Shown here: positions 10,779-21,133 of the stretch, in pieces
Position numbering within the stretch: position 1 is the first letter of the stretch
Layout: each line of letters opens with the position of its first letter
Assembly (NCBI GenBank): GCA_963682175.1
Contig: OY821771.1
Coordinates: 15,871,001 to 15,935,000 of the forward strand
Direction: 5' to 3'
DNA length: 64,000 bases
Origin: Triglochin maritima
Lineage: Eukaryota > Streptophyta > Magnoliopsida > Alismatales > Juncaginaceae
Made by a program: the position numbers and the translations under genes
The notes under the pieces: generated by a model
Database searches by the model: none
Told to the model about the DNA's origin: nothing
What the model saw: only the letters and a program-made list of their open reading frames with translations

Positions 10779-13700
10779 ATGCTTTCGTGGACACGAGACG
10801 AGAGTGGTCGTTTGACGAGGAGCGTTGTCAATCCGGCTTCGGTCATCGATTTCTCGACACCTTCCTCCTCTCGTGTCACACGCAGTCCGGGTTCAATGGC
10901 TGCTAATTTCCGTGAGGAGGAGCAGTTGCTGGACCCACCTGTTCGACCAGTGCTTCCAGTTGTCGTTCCCATACCTCTACGTGATCGATGCTACCCGAGC
11001 CGTACAGCTCTACCCTCATGCATCGTATTACCAGAGGCTAATGGGAACCATTTTGAGGTTAAGCCTCAATTCATTTCCATGCTCCCTCATTTCACTGGGA
11101 AAGGTGACCCCTATATCTTTCTCAGGGAATTTGAGGAGGTCTGTGCTATGTTCAAGCTGCAACAACTTAGCACAGACTCCATCCATCTTAGGCTTGTCCC
11201 CTTTGCGCTGAAGGATGATGCCAAGAAGTGGTTGTACAGCAACCAGGCGAATTCCTTTAGGACTTGGGATGAGTTTCAATCTGCATTCCTCAAGAAGTAC
11301 TTTCCTAATCATCGGACTCAAAAATTGAGGAACGAAATCAATTCGTTCTATCAACATGAGACCGAACCATTTCATGCATATCTTGAGAGGTTCAAAGAGC
11401 TACTATCCTCGTGCCCTCACCATGGCATTGAGTTGTGGCGTCTTTGTCAGATTGTGTATGAGGGTCTTCACATCCCGTCCAGAACGCTCCTTGAGTCCAT
11501 GTGTCAAGGAGAGTTCTTGGGAAAGGATGAAAGGGAGGCATGGGCCTTCCTAGAAGACCTCGCTGAGAAAACCATGCAGTGGGAGAGTGTGAGGGAACCA
11601 CCTGCATCATCTAGTATAGGAGCGAGGATCGCGAATGCAAACTCAACTAGATCGGGTTCCGCATTTGCTATCGATACCACTACGGCCACCGAGGCACGCA
11701 TGGCGGCCTTAATGTGCCGTATGGATTCGATTGAGCTCCAAAACCAACAAAGTGCACCTCACATGTCCACATCTGGTCCAGTTCCTTGTCATTCATGTGG
11801 TAGGATAGGTCATGTAGAGAGCGAGTGTGAGTCCATTCCTCCTGAGATGGAGCGTGTCAACGCCATCTATGACAGAGCTAGGAATGACCCATACTCATCA
11901 TCTTATAACCCTGGATGGAGGAACCACCCCAATTTTTCATGGAACCAAAATAATGCCCCGGGTGGTCCTTCAAACTCCTCTAGACCACCTTACCAATCAC
12001 ACCAACCTCCCATGCATGCACATTCCTATCAGCCACCCCAAGCGCAAACCACCAATCCATCGGGTTTCCCAAATTCCAATAATATGGAAACCCGATTCAA
12101 TTCGCTTGAGACCTTGACTCGTGGACTTGAAAACTCAATGAAATTTTTTATGTCTACCACAAGTCAAGTTCTCACTTCAAATCAGCAGACCATCAAATCT
12201 CTAGAGCTTCAGATGGGCCAATTGGCTCAGTCTGTACATGAAAGAGAGAGAGAGTCTTTTCCTAGCCAGCCTGAGGCTAACCCCCGCATGTACCAACAGC
12301 AACAAATGCAAAATGAGAATGTGGTCCCTCGGGGGAGGCAAGTGAACCATGTGGAGGAACCTATTCACCATGTCAATTCCATTGTGACCTTAAGGAATGG
12401 AAAACAAGTTGACAATCACATTTCCTTGCCACACCCACCACCATCTATGCAGCCCCTCAGTGGGAATGGTGGTGAAGAAGAAGCTGAGGGTGAGGGTAAT
12501 ACACCAAAGCTTTCTTCTCAGGCACAGCAGAAAACCTACCTGCCAAAAGCTCCCTATCCAAGTAGGTTAAACAAAAAGCAGAGTGACAACATGGACAAGA
12601 TAGTAGAGGTGTTTAAGCAAGTAAAGGTTAACATCCCCTTGTTGGATGTCATCCAACAAATACCTCAATATGCCAAATTGTTGAAGGATCTCTGCACAAC
12701 CAAGAGGAAGACCAATGTTCCTAAGAAAGCATTCTTGGCTGCAAATATCAGCTCACTTTTGTCCAATCCTTCCTACACAAAATACAAGGACCCAGGGTAT
12801 CCTACTATTCAGTGTACGATAGGGGACACTAGATTGAGCAATGTTTTACTTGATTTAGGATCAGCGGTCAACCTCCTCCCATTCTCTGTTTATCAACAGT
12901 TGAACTTGGGAGAATTGAAACCAACTAAGATCACCCTCCAATTGGCGGATAGATCCATTCGTATTCCCATGGGGATTATCGAGGATGTGCTTATCAAAGT
13001 TGGAGATTTTATATTTCCAGTCGATTTTGTTGTCCTCGATACCAATCCTGTTGCGAACACCCACTCTCAAATACCTTTGATTTTGGGTAGACCATTTCTG
13101 GCAACCTCCAATGCCTTGATTAATTGTAGAAATGGTCTCATGAAGCTCTCATTCGGTAACATGAGTGCCGAGTTTCATGTGTTCAATTCTGGTAGGCAAC
13201 AGGAACCCATGGATGAACCTTTAAATCTAAATCTCATCCGCCAATTGGAGAAAGCACCACAAAATCAACGAACACCCCTAACCCCAATGCAACCCATTGA
13301 GAATATTCGTGGGCCCAGCGAAAACTCATTGCCTGTCTTCGCAATGCAACAGAGTGAGCTGGCCTCGAACATGAATGTCCAAAGGGAGTGTTCGTTGCAT
13401 GATTCAGTTGAGAGTACTAGTGAGAGTGAGACACCTCATCATATGCCTATACCAGAAGGTGTCTCTACCTCATGTCCCATGGCCATTGAGCCATTTGAGC
13501 TTCATTTTGACTCCAACAAGGACCCACCTATGACCGAGCTTATGCTTGATGATCTAAACGATGGTGGGAGGTCCTTGTTGGATGACTTGGGGAGAAGCCC
13601 CATTCTTAGTGATGCAAGTCTGTTGCATCCATCGAATGAGCCTGAGGAACTCATTCCGATGCACCCGCCTATTGGTTGGAGGGTTTTCTTCGATGAGCAA

Positions 13701-13886
13701 TTAAACCCTAGTGAGGCAACACAACTTCATTCTTTGTTGCCCACACCCAACCAATATCATGAGGGGTTCGAGCCTTTCAACTTTGACCTTTCACCGCTCA
13801 TGACACCTCAGAGTACTAGTGGAGTTTGCCCATCTCGGCAAGTCTCTGGTCCTCCTGACTTGATGTTCTCATTTGATGTTCCTTGA
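10779..13886 (+). CDS. gag: Gag-protease polyprotein of element A, no pol
   Basis: The ORF gives 1035 residues from the first ATG (MLSWTRDESG), without a stop. Residues about 100-270 form the retrotransposon Gag (capsid) domain. A CCHC knuckle CHSCGRIGHVESEC lies at 337-350, a likely coiled coil with LTRGLENSMKFF at about 436-480, and a retropepsin-like aspartic protease at about 665-800 with DLGSAVNLL and ILGRPFLAT. The active-site triplet is D-L-G, as in many Athila proteins. The C-terminal 200 residues, where polymerase would normally follow, form a separate module with CPMAIEP (about 900) and GWRVFF (about 965) shared with element B. Gag assembles particles and protease matures them. The intact frame suggests recent function or youth. 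Confidence 0.88.
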   Translation: MLSWTRDESGRLTRSVVNPASVIDFSTPSSSRVTRSPGSMAANFREEEQLLDPPVRPVLPVVVPIPLRDRCYPSRTALPSCIVLPEANGNHFEVKPQFISMLPHFTGKGDPYIFLREFEEVCAMFKLQQLSTDSIHLRLVPFALKDDAKKWLYSNQANSFRTWDEFQSAFLKKYFPNHRTQKLRNEINSFYQHETEPFHAYLERFKELLSSCPHHGIELWRLCQIVYEGLHIPSRTLLESMCQGEFLGKDEREAWAFLEDLAEKTMQWESVREPPASSSIGARIANANSTRSGSAFAIDTTTATEARMAALMCRMDSIELQNQQSAPHMSTSGPVPCHSCGRIGHVESECESIPPEMERVNAIYDRARNDPYSSSYNPGWRNHPNFSWNQNNAPGGPSNSSRPPYQSHQPPMHAHSYQPPQAQTTNPSGFPNSNNMETRFNSLETLTRGLENSMKFFMSTTSQVLTSNQQTIKSLELQMGQLAQSVHERERESFPSQPEANPRMYQQQQMQNENVVPRGRQVNHVEEPIHHVNSIVTLRNGKQVDNHISLPHPPPSMQPLSGNGGEEEAEGEGNTPKLSSQAQQKTYLPKAPYPSRLNKKQSDNMDKIVEVFKQVKVNIPLLDVIQQIPQYAKLLKDLCTTKRKTNVPKKAFLAANISSLLSNPSYTKYKDPGYPTIQCTIGDTRLSNVLLDLGSAVNLLPFSVYQQLNLGELKPTKITLQLADRSIRIPMGIIEDVLIKVGDFIFPVDFVVLDTNPVANTHSQIPLILGRPFLATSNALINCRNGLMKLSFGNMSAEFHVFNSGRQQEPMDEPLNLNLIRQLEKAPQNQRTPLTPMQPIENIRGPSENSLPVFAMQQSELASNMNVQRECSLHDSVESTSESETPHHMPIPEGVSTSCPMAIEPFELHFDSNKDPPMTELMLDDLNDGGRSLLDDLGRSPILSDASLLHPSNEPEELIPMHPPIGWRVFFDEQLNPSEATQLHSLLPTPNQYHEGFEPFNFDLSPLMTPQSTSGVCPSRQVSGPPDLMFSFDVP

Positions 13887-15512
13887 CCAAATGATTATGA
13901 GAATATCTTGGTTGATGTATATATCTTTTAAAAAAAAACAACAACAACAACAAAAAAAAACAAAAAAGAAGAAAAAGTGTGTAATAAAAGACTCCTTCAG
14001 TGAGCATTGATTGTTGTGGGCCCAACCCTTGTGTACTTGGGCCCAATCTCTTCACATATTTATCTCCCTTCTTCAGCTTCTCACAGGTTTTGAGGGAATT
14101 TGGGTTTGTGTCCATCAACATGACCCCGAACGTCCCTTTGTACTTCATGTTGGTGAGATCCTTCCTTTTTCATGCATATATCCATGTAGTATCTTGTTCA
14201 CATTCATTGAGGACAATGCATGAAGTAGGTGTGGGGGGGGGTGTTTTACGTGTGTACATAGTCGAGTCTTTTCTTTTGATTTTTTTGTTTTCTTTTGTGT
14301 GCATTGTTAGGGTCATGTTAGTGTGCCGCATTTAACATTGATATATCTGCTTGCCATGATCCTTGGGTGACTTGTCTTCTTTTGCTTGCCTAGTGCTTTA
14401 AAATTTTCACATTTCTTTCAAAATCTTCATGTGTTTGCGAAAGAAAATGTTTTTGTAGGTTTTGCGTGTGTTTAGCATGTGCAAAACCGTTGAGAGGCAA
14501 AGTAAAAAGAAAGCTCCCAAAATTGTCTTGAACTTGATGCATTAGGATTTCTAGTTTACTGGCTTTAGGTCTTATCGAGTCGTTAGGATGCACCCTGGTT
14601 TTCCCTCGGGGGGCGTGTAATCATAGGGTTTCAGTACTCAAACATTTAAAGAAGTCCACCCTGAACCTAGTAAGTCAAATAATTCGTGTCTGTTAGTATA
14701 AGGAAGTTTGTCGTAGTCAAGGGCCCTTAATCTCTTTTTGTGAAACTTAAGTGTAGGGGTTTTGGTTCCCATGTAGATAAATAAATAAGTGGTGTTCTCT
14801 CTTCTCGCACGGCTCCTATCACTCGGGAAAGTAGGTCTGGGGGGACTTTGTGCCTGGTGCTTTCGAGTCATCTGACTTGGGATGCACCGACCGAACTCCC
14901 GTTACACGGGTGGTAGGGATCGCCCTATGTGGAGATTTGGGGGAAGGTGTATGTGATAGTGTAAGTCCTCATAGGCAATGATGCACGAAACCTGACCCTG
15001 GGAGAATCAAACACCAACCAATAAATGCTCCAAAGAAAAAGAAAAAAAAGGAAAAAAAAAGAAAAAAAAAGAAAAAAAGAGAGTCAAATAAGAACCAAAA
15101 TGGACTTTACACGTTGTATCACATTCAGAAGTTAAGGTTGCCCATGTCTTTCACTTAATTCCTTAGTTAACTCTCACGAATAACTCATTAGTCTAGGTGT
15201 GTGGACCGATTACATATATAGAGTCGACCCGTAGTATTACCGCATCCCATGATCGACAAAATAAGTCCAACGAGTCGTGTAGCTAGATTGATTAATGCAT
15301 CTTGTTCGGATTTTGTGGGTATATCCGCTGAAAACCCTCAGGAGACAACACTCCTCCTCCTTGGCGACAAGGAGGTTTAACGGCTTGTTGCACGTGCTAA
15401 GTGCAACCGTGATTCCTACGAAAGTGAGTTAGGATTTCTTGTTTTTTTTTTCGCATGCTTTTCTCTTTCTTTGTTTTGCTCGGGACTAGCAAAAGTTAGG
15501 TGTGGGGGTATT
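13887..15512 (+). other. Element A 3' non-coding region with internal PPT-like tract
   Basis: This 1.6-kb region has no supported ORF. It contains an A-rich tract just after the stop, a GAGGACAATGCATGAAGTAG block followed by GTGTGGGGGGG (about 14211-14240) that resembles a polypurine tract, A-rich simple sequence at about 15035-15082, a GCGA hairpin at 15356-15375, and the terminal PPT (AGGTGTGGGGGTAT, 15499-15512) against the 3' LTR. The same blocks occur on the minus strand in B (42915-44500) and in C (25643-27075). Confidence 0.75.
15356..15375 (+). other. GNRA-tetraloop hairpin near 3' end of element A
   Basis: CCTCCTTG / GCGA / CAAGGAGG is a perfect 8-bp stem closed by a GCGA loop, a GNRA tetraloop in RNA, about 140 nt upstream of the 3' LTR. 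It is conserved in elements B and C. The role is not known to me. Confidence 0.8.
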
Positions 15513-16905
15513 TGATTGACATCATTTCATGCTCATATTTGTATCTTATATCCATTATCTTTCACCTAAATAATGCTATGTTACGAGTTTTATGTTTAGT
15601 TTTCAGGAATAAATAGGTTTGAAGAGATGAAGCATAAAAGGACCCAAAAGCTGGGAAAAAGGACTGAATTGTGAGATCTGTGGACCAAGATGCAAGGAAG
15701 AAGGACCTGAATGCAAGACCGAAGGACCTAAGAGCAAAACAGAATACTCCTCACCATCATGGGGAGTATTTTGGCAATTCTATTCGGGTCGGAGCTCCAA
15801 CATGCAAAATAGATGCATCAAATACCAACAAAGCCTTCCAGAAAAGCCCACAAGAAATTCCAGAGCGATCCGGACACTGTAGACCGCTAATTGGCGGTCA
15901 CTTTTGGCCCAAATGCGCTCAAATTTCTCCTGGACTTGTATTAATGTTCGTTTAGGCTATTTTTGGTGTTTGTTTAGTCCCAAATCGGGGGATTGTCCCG
16001 GTTTGCCTTTTTCCATGGCTATAAATAGAACTCTTCACCTTCCATTGTAATCACTCCATATTTTAATTGGCTATTCTTCCTACTAGAAGTGAGGCCTTGA
16101 AGCACACACTAAAGTAGGAGGATGCTACTTTTAATGTGAGTCATTTTATCAATAAAGTTTTGTGTTTCTTTCATTGTTTATTTTATGCTTCTTTTATTGT
16201 TTGTGCATGTTTTAGTTTAATCGTCTTTTAATTCTAGCTTAGTTTTAATATGCTTTCTTTCCATAGTTTAATAATTAGTGTAATGTTTAGTGAGTAGTTC
16301 CATCCCCTTTGGGGGGTGGAGTAGATGTACATACATGCATTAGAGAATGGGATGAATGCTTTAATTTCAATGTGTTGATTAAACATGAATGTATGCTTGC
16401 TTGTTTAGGGTAGAATTTATAACTTGATGAGTTTTTCCAAAATGATTAGACACCTCTCATGCTTGTTTAGGTTCTGAAATAAACAACTTGCATATGTAAA
16501 TGTTAATCAACTAAGTTGGTGAATAGATTGATAGGTTTTGCCATAACATTTAGACACTTCCTATGCTTGATAAACACCACCTTCATGTGCTTAAAGAATG
16601 TATTCTACACCCACCTCTTTGCATGTGTGCACTCACTCCACCCCTTAGGGGTTTTCCCATTCCTGAAATTCCAGCATTCTTTCTTTGCTCTTAGTTTAGT
16701 TGTTATTCCATCATTTGTTTGTTTCGTTCGCATTTCATACTTCTTAGTGTAGCGTAGTCTAGATTAGCATAAACAACTTTCTTCCCCCTATTTTTGCCAC
16801 TTGATTTCGTACAAGCAAGAGGCTACTCACCTCCCTGAGGACGACCCGTACTTGCCACCGCTTCATCGCGGCCGTGCACTTGCGGTTTAAAATAAAACGT
16901 TCAAC
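15513..16905 (+). repeat. Element A 3' LTR
   Basis: 1393 bp, nearly identical to the 5' LTR. The main visible difference is the loss of one palindrome unit of about 21 bp (a single copy at 15882-15899). TATA-like box TATAAATA at 16020-16027. Confidence 0.9.
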
Positions 16906-17097
16906 ATCGGTCAAAGTTGCTAATTGTTCACTAGTGGGTAAAACATATTTCTTACTAAGAAAGATCCACAGTTTTAAGGAAATTGATTGGATGTAAATTC
17001 TCATTCTATTTTTCCAATGTGCATAATTATTCCCGGTAAGCAAAGGGGGTCTAGTAGTAGATAATCATTCTCTATGTTGATTAGTGTTACTCTCCAT
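16906..17097 (-). pseudogene. Copia-1 gag, N-terminal part
   Basis: From an ATG at 17097 the minus strand reads MESNTNQHRE, a TGA stop, then LSTTRPPLLTGNNYAHWKNR and onward to LPTSEQLATL. The LTGNNYAHWK motif is the N-terminal signature of plant copia Gag. The frame stops at element A and resumes at 8255. The copia-2 copy (52583) has a stop at the same codon 11. Confidence 0.82.
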
Positions 17098-17126
17098 GGA
17101 TAAATGAATTAGATGAGTAAACCTAC

Positions 17127-17138
17127 GCTCTGATACCA
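17127..17138 (-). promoter_or_regulatory. Copia-1 primer binding site, tRNA-iMet
   Basis: On the minus strand TGGTATCAGAGC is complementary to the 3' end of initiator tRNA-Met, the usual copia primer, two bases from the LTR end. Confidence 0.88.
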
Positions 17139-17140
17139 AA

Positions 17141-18653
17141 TGTAATTAGATTGATCACTAAACTAGAGGAGAGTGAATAGATTATTTCCCAATTTAGCTA
17201 AATAATGCACAATTAAAATAGTGAAGGAAAGATTTCAAACCAAAAGATGACTCCATAAATTTATAGAGGTTCGATCACACCACCGTGATCTAGTCCTCTC
17301 CTCAAGTTCCGATCACTCCTCCAATCCCTTCTTGATAATTCACTATTATCTTCGTTCCAGACCGAAGACAAACTCTCTTACAATCAGAGCATTGCGAACA
17401 CTCTCGCCTTGCTCGGATCTCATCTCACAACCCGAGAGGGTGCTTCCTCGAAGCTTTACAACACAATGGAAATTGAAAGAGGTTGTTGAACTCTAACTTG
17501 AATGCACTCAAAGATTGGAATTGAGCTTGGGGTGAATTTTATTGAAGTTTGAGAGTTGGTGAAGCTTTGAAGGCTTGGAGATTGAGAGCACAAGAGTATG
17601 AAACATTTTTGGCAAGTTTAGTATTGATTGTGTCTCTTAAATGAAGCTTTTATAGCCTTCAAACAAATAGCACCGTTATGGTGAGTTGGTGAAGTTTAAA
17701 CCAATAAGAAACAAGTAAAGACTTAAGCTCGGGCAGAATTCAGAACAAATTCGGTCGACCGGGAAACAAACTGTCGTCCAACCAGATGTGGGTGTATTGG
17801 ACGGAATGCAGAACTCGGTTGACCGACTAGTGTTGGGATAACCATTCACCAACTTCTAGTAACTTTTTTCTAATATCGAGCAATTAAATTTGGTTCACCG
17901 AATACAATTCAGTTCATCGTGCAAAGATGGACAATGAAGAATGGTCGGGCTCTGGTGATCAAGTTTGGTTGACCGTGGGATCTTCGATAGACCATATGAA
18001 CAAGGATTCGATGAACGAAAGATGACTCAGTAAACTGTTTAGGGACATTTCAAAAGGTGTTGCTAAACGACAAAAGATAAGTTTGTTGAAGAACTTTTTG
18101 CCATATGGGCCAATAGGATCTAGTTGTTAGGATAGTAAACGTAGGTCAAGTTCGGATGACCGATACCTCTTCGATAGACCGAATTGAGATTTCCAGAGAT
18201 GGTCTGATTGCTACTGAAAGGAATGGAATGGTTGACTGGTATGCCTTCGGTAGCCCGAACCAAGGATTCCATGGAAGATCATGTAGCTTCTAATTCTAAG
18301 GAAAGGTGCACTGAGGGAGACTCGGACGTCCGTTGGGGACTAGTTCGGTAGACCGAATGAGAAACGGTCGACCGACAGAGACGGGTTTATCCATTGTTGC
18401 ATCAAATGTACATTTGATCCTACGGCTCAAATAAATATAAAATTACATGTGAAGTCCTTGAGGCTTGATTATAAGTGTTGAACCTTGATCTTGAAGTTGA
18501 TTAGTCCTTTGGTTTGAGCACCAAAATGTTAAGAATATACAATATATATATGCAATTTAACAATATGATTTGTGTGATGTGTTAATTGGTATTGTGCATA
18601 ATATTAGTTTGTTATTCATCAAAATTAAGAGTAATGAGGCCAAAAGGCCAACA
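17141..18653 (-). repeat. Copia-1 5' LTR (type H)
   Basis: Plus-strand reading starts TGTAATTAGATTGATCAC and ends GAGGCCAAAAGGCCAACA; about 1513 bp. It adjoins the PBS and gag in the correct order for a minus-strand copia. It has degenerate paired sites (GGTCGACCG, GGTTGACCG, GGTAGACCG variants). Compared with the copies at 18686-19669 and 54329-55720 it lacks a short block near 17990. Confidence 0.82.
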
Positions 18654-19708
18654 AAAGCGTGTCAAGCATTTTTTGTCATCGAAGAAAATCCAGAACAAAT
18701 TCGGTCGACCGGGAAACAAACGGTCATCCAACCACATGTGGGTGTATTGGACGGAATGCAGAACTCGGTTGACCGACTAGTGTTGGGATAACCATTCACC
18801 AACTTATAGTAACTTTTTTCTAATATCGAGCAATTAAATTTTGGTTCACCGAATACAATTCAGTTCATCGTGCAAAGATGGACAATGAAGAATGGTCGGG
18901 CTCTGGTGATCAAGTTTGGTTGACCGTAAGATCTTCGATAGACCGATGTAAGCACATGTTTTCCGCTGACACTGGCTCAAAAGTTGATTTACAAATAATG
19001 GAAAAAAATTAGCAACAAGGATTCGATGAACGAAAGATGACTCAGTAAACCGTTTAGGGACATTTCAAAAGGTGTTGCTAAACGACAAAAGATAAGTTTG
19101 TTGAAGAACTTTTTGCCATATAGGCCAATAGGATCTAGTTGTTAGGATAGTAAACGTAGGTCAAGTTCGGATGACCGATACCTCTTCGATAGACCGAATT
19201 GAGGTATCCAGAGATGGTCCGAATGCTACTGAAAGGAATGGAACGGTTGACCGGTATGCCTTCGGTAGCCCGAACCAAGGATTCCATGGAAGATCATGTA
19301 GCTACTGATTTTAAGGAAAGGTGCACTGAGGGAGACTCGGTCTTCCGTTGGGGACTAGTTCGGTAGGCCGAATGAGAAACGGTCAACCAACAGAGACATG
19401 TTTATCTTTTGTTGTATCAAGTGTACATTTGATCCTATGGCTCAAATAAATAGAAAATTACATGTGAAGTCATTGAGCCTTGATTATAAGTGTTGAAACT
19501 TGATCTTAAAGTTGATTAGTCCTTTGGTTTGAGCACCAACAATGTTAAGAATATACAATATATATATGCAATTTAACAATATGATTTGTGTGATGTGTTA
19601 ATTGGTGTTGTGCATAATATTAGTTTGTTATTCATCAAAATTAAGAGTAATGAGGCCAAAAGGCCAACAAAAGCGTGTCAAGCATTTTTTGTCATAGAAG
19701 AAAATTCA
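18654..19708 (-). repeat. Second, partial type-H copia LTR with gag scrap
   Basis: After about 35 bp (18654-18688) that match gag codons at 56790-56806, the sequence restarts inside the type-H LTR (at the equivalent of about 17738) and runs to the LTR end at 19669. It is then followed by the same gag scrap (19670-19700). The tandem arrangement with a repeated flank indicates duplication or unequal exchange rather than independent insertion. Confidence 0.72.
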
Positions 19709-20154
19709 GATGTGAGACTAATGGAACCTTCTCAAAATAGCTATAAACAACATAACAAATAACCTAGACAAATAATATCGTATCTGGACTGGGTTGGACC
19801 GCCAATTGGCGATCTGAAATCGTCCGATCGAGTCCAAACTTTGCAGACATCTTTAGTGTTGTAATTAGGCATATGGGGTGCACCATATCCAGTCATACAA
19901 GTCTGGGTCTGAATCTAATTGTCAAAATGATCCCCATGATGGTTTGGAGTTTCTCGATTTGCTAATTGGTCCTCTTGGCTTGCATCCAGGTCTTCCCTCT
20001 TTCAGATCGGTCCATAAGTCCCACTTACCGATCAATCTTTTTTCTTGCGTTCATGTCCTCTTTGTGTCTCTTATTCTCAAACTTGTTTATTCAAGAAACT
20101 TAAACATAAAACTCATTACGTAGCATTTCTTAGGTTCAAAATAGAGGATATAAG
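19709..20154 (-). repeat. Athila-type LTR fragment
   Basis: Closely matches about 50143-50585 of the LTR at 49066-50620, including the GACCGCCAATTGGCGATC palindrome region and the ACTCATTACGTAGCATTTCTTAGG block. It is cut about 30 bp before the expected LTR terminus. It may be the remnant 3' LTR of the C/F element (inference). Confidence 0.65.
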
Positions 20155-20644
20155 TGTAAGACCCGCTCTTTAGCTACATTATTAAGTCTTATTCATCCTT
20201 GTGATTGATTTTGTATTTTGTTGATGTAAGTTTGTGACTTTATACTTGAGTTCGGAAAAAGTTTCCTTTCGGGGAAAAGTTTCTTTTTGGGAGAGTTAAA
20301 TTGACTCGTAGGCGGGTGCGACACGTCAGGCGGTTTTCCAATCAGTTGACTTAATCGGGTTGATCGGGTGCAAGTCGAGTGTATGAGTTGGCTTGGATTT
20401 GGTTTAGGCGTGTAGTGCTGATGTGTTGGAGTTGGATGACGTGGCTTCCAAGTGAGCTTGAGGAGATTCTTTGAGATTGCATATAATTTGAATGGGGTGT
20501 TTTTTGGTATGTTATTATTTGGCTTTTATTTGCAATCAAAGTCTTCCTTTTGTGTTTGTTTCCTTGAAACAAAAGCACAACCCAGCCCAACCATTCCTTC
20601 CCCTTTCTCCATCTCTTCCTCACATACTCCACCTTTTGTCCACC
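20155..20644 (+). repeat. Possible gypsy LTR start, split by solo LTR
   Basis: Begins TGTAAGACCC, a common start for plant gypsy LTRs. Sequence continues after the solo LTR at 22466. No coding potential is supported. The limits and family are uncertain. Confidence 0.4.
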
Positions 20645-20787
20645 TGTAATATCCTAAACCTAATTAACTTGGTTAATTTCTTTTAGGTGCTTAATTGGTG
20701 GATTAGGATGGAAGGCTGAGATTGATTTGGGGGATTTGAGGTGTATGGTGGAGATGAGAGGAGGGGAGTATATGTGGTGAGTAGTTT

Positions 20788-20826
20788 TCTCTCTCTCTCT
20801 CTCTCTCTCTTATTCTCTCTCTCCCG
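20788..20826. repeat. CT microsatellite in solo LTR
   Basis: An uninterrupted run of CT dinucleotides with a short imperfect continuation, within the first 200 bp of the LTR. Pyrimidine tracts of this kind are common near plant transcription starts. Confidence 0.85.
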
Positions 20827-21133
20827 CTCAAACCCTCTCCCTCTCTCTGATCAGATCTTCGGCGTACAGAGGCGCTCGAGGAGTGGTTCTCGGAAGGCGA
20901 GGTGAAGCTCGGACGTTCACCGGAGAGGAATAGATCGTTGCTCGGTTGGAGTTCGCCGGAGAATGTTTTTTGCGAGGAGAAGCTCGCCGTTGAGTCTTCG
21001 AAGACTTCTTCAAGTCTTCAAGGTATGTCAAGCTTTACTTTGATGCTCACATATGCTTTGGTGAGTGTTGAGGTGGTCGACGGTAGGCCGGAGGGCTCGT
21101 CGGACCCGTGCAACAGCGTTCTGCACTGTGGAC

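Larger units (their letters stand above)
8256..16905 (+). mobile_element. Element A: Athila-like TR-GAG retrotransposon (gag-PR only), TSD TCGGT
   Basis: Complete LTR element of 8650 bp. The LTRs (8256-9670 and 15513-16905) start TGATTGACATC and end CGTTCAACA. TCGGT flanks both sides (8251-8255, 16906-16910). Inside are a perfect tRNA-Asp PBS, a leader of about 1.1 kb, one long gag-protease ORF, about 1.6 kb of 3' non-coding sequence and a polypurine-like tract. There is no reverse transcriptase, RNase H or integrase, so it must have been mobilised by proteins from elsewhere. It fits the class of non-autonomous elements called TR-GAG. LTRs are nearly identical apart from one ~21-22 bp indel, so insertion is recent. 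Confidence 0.92.
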
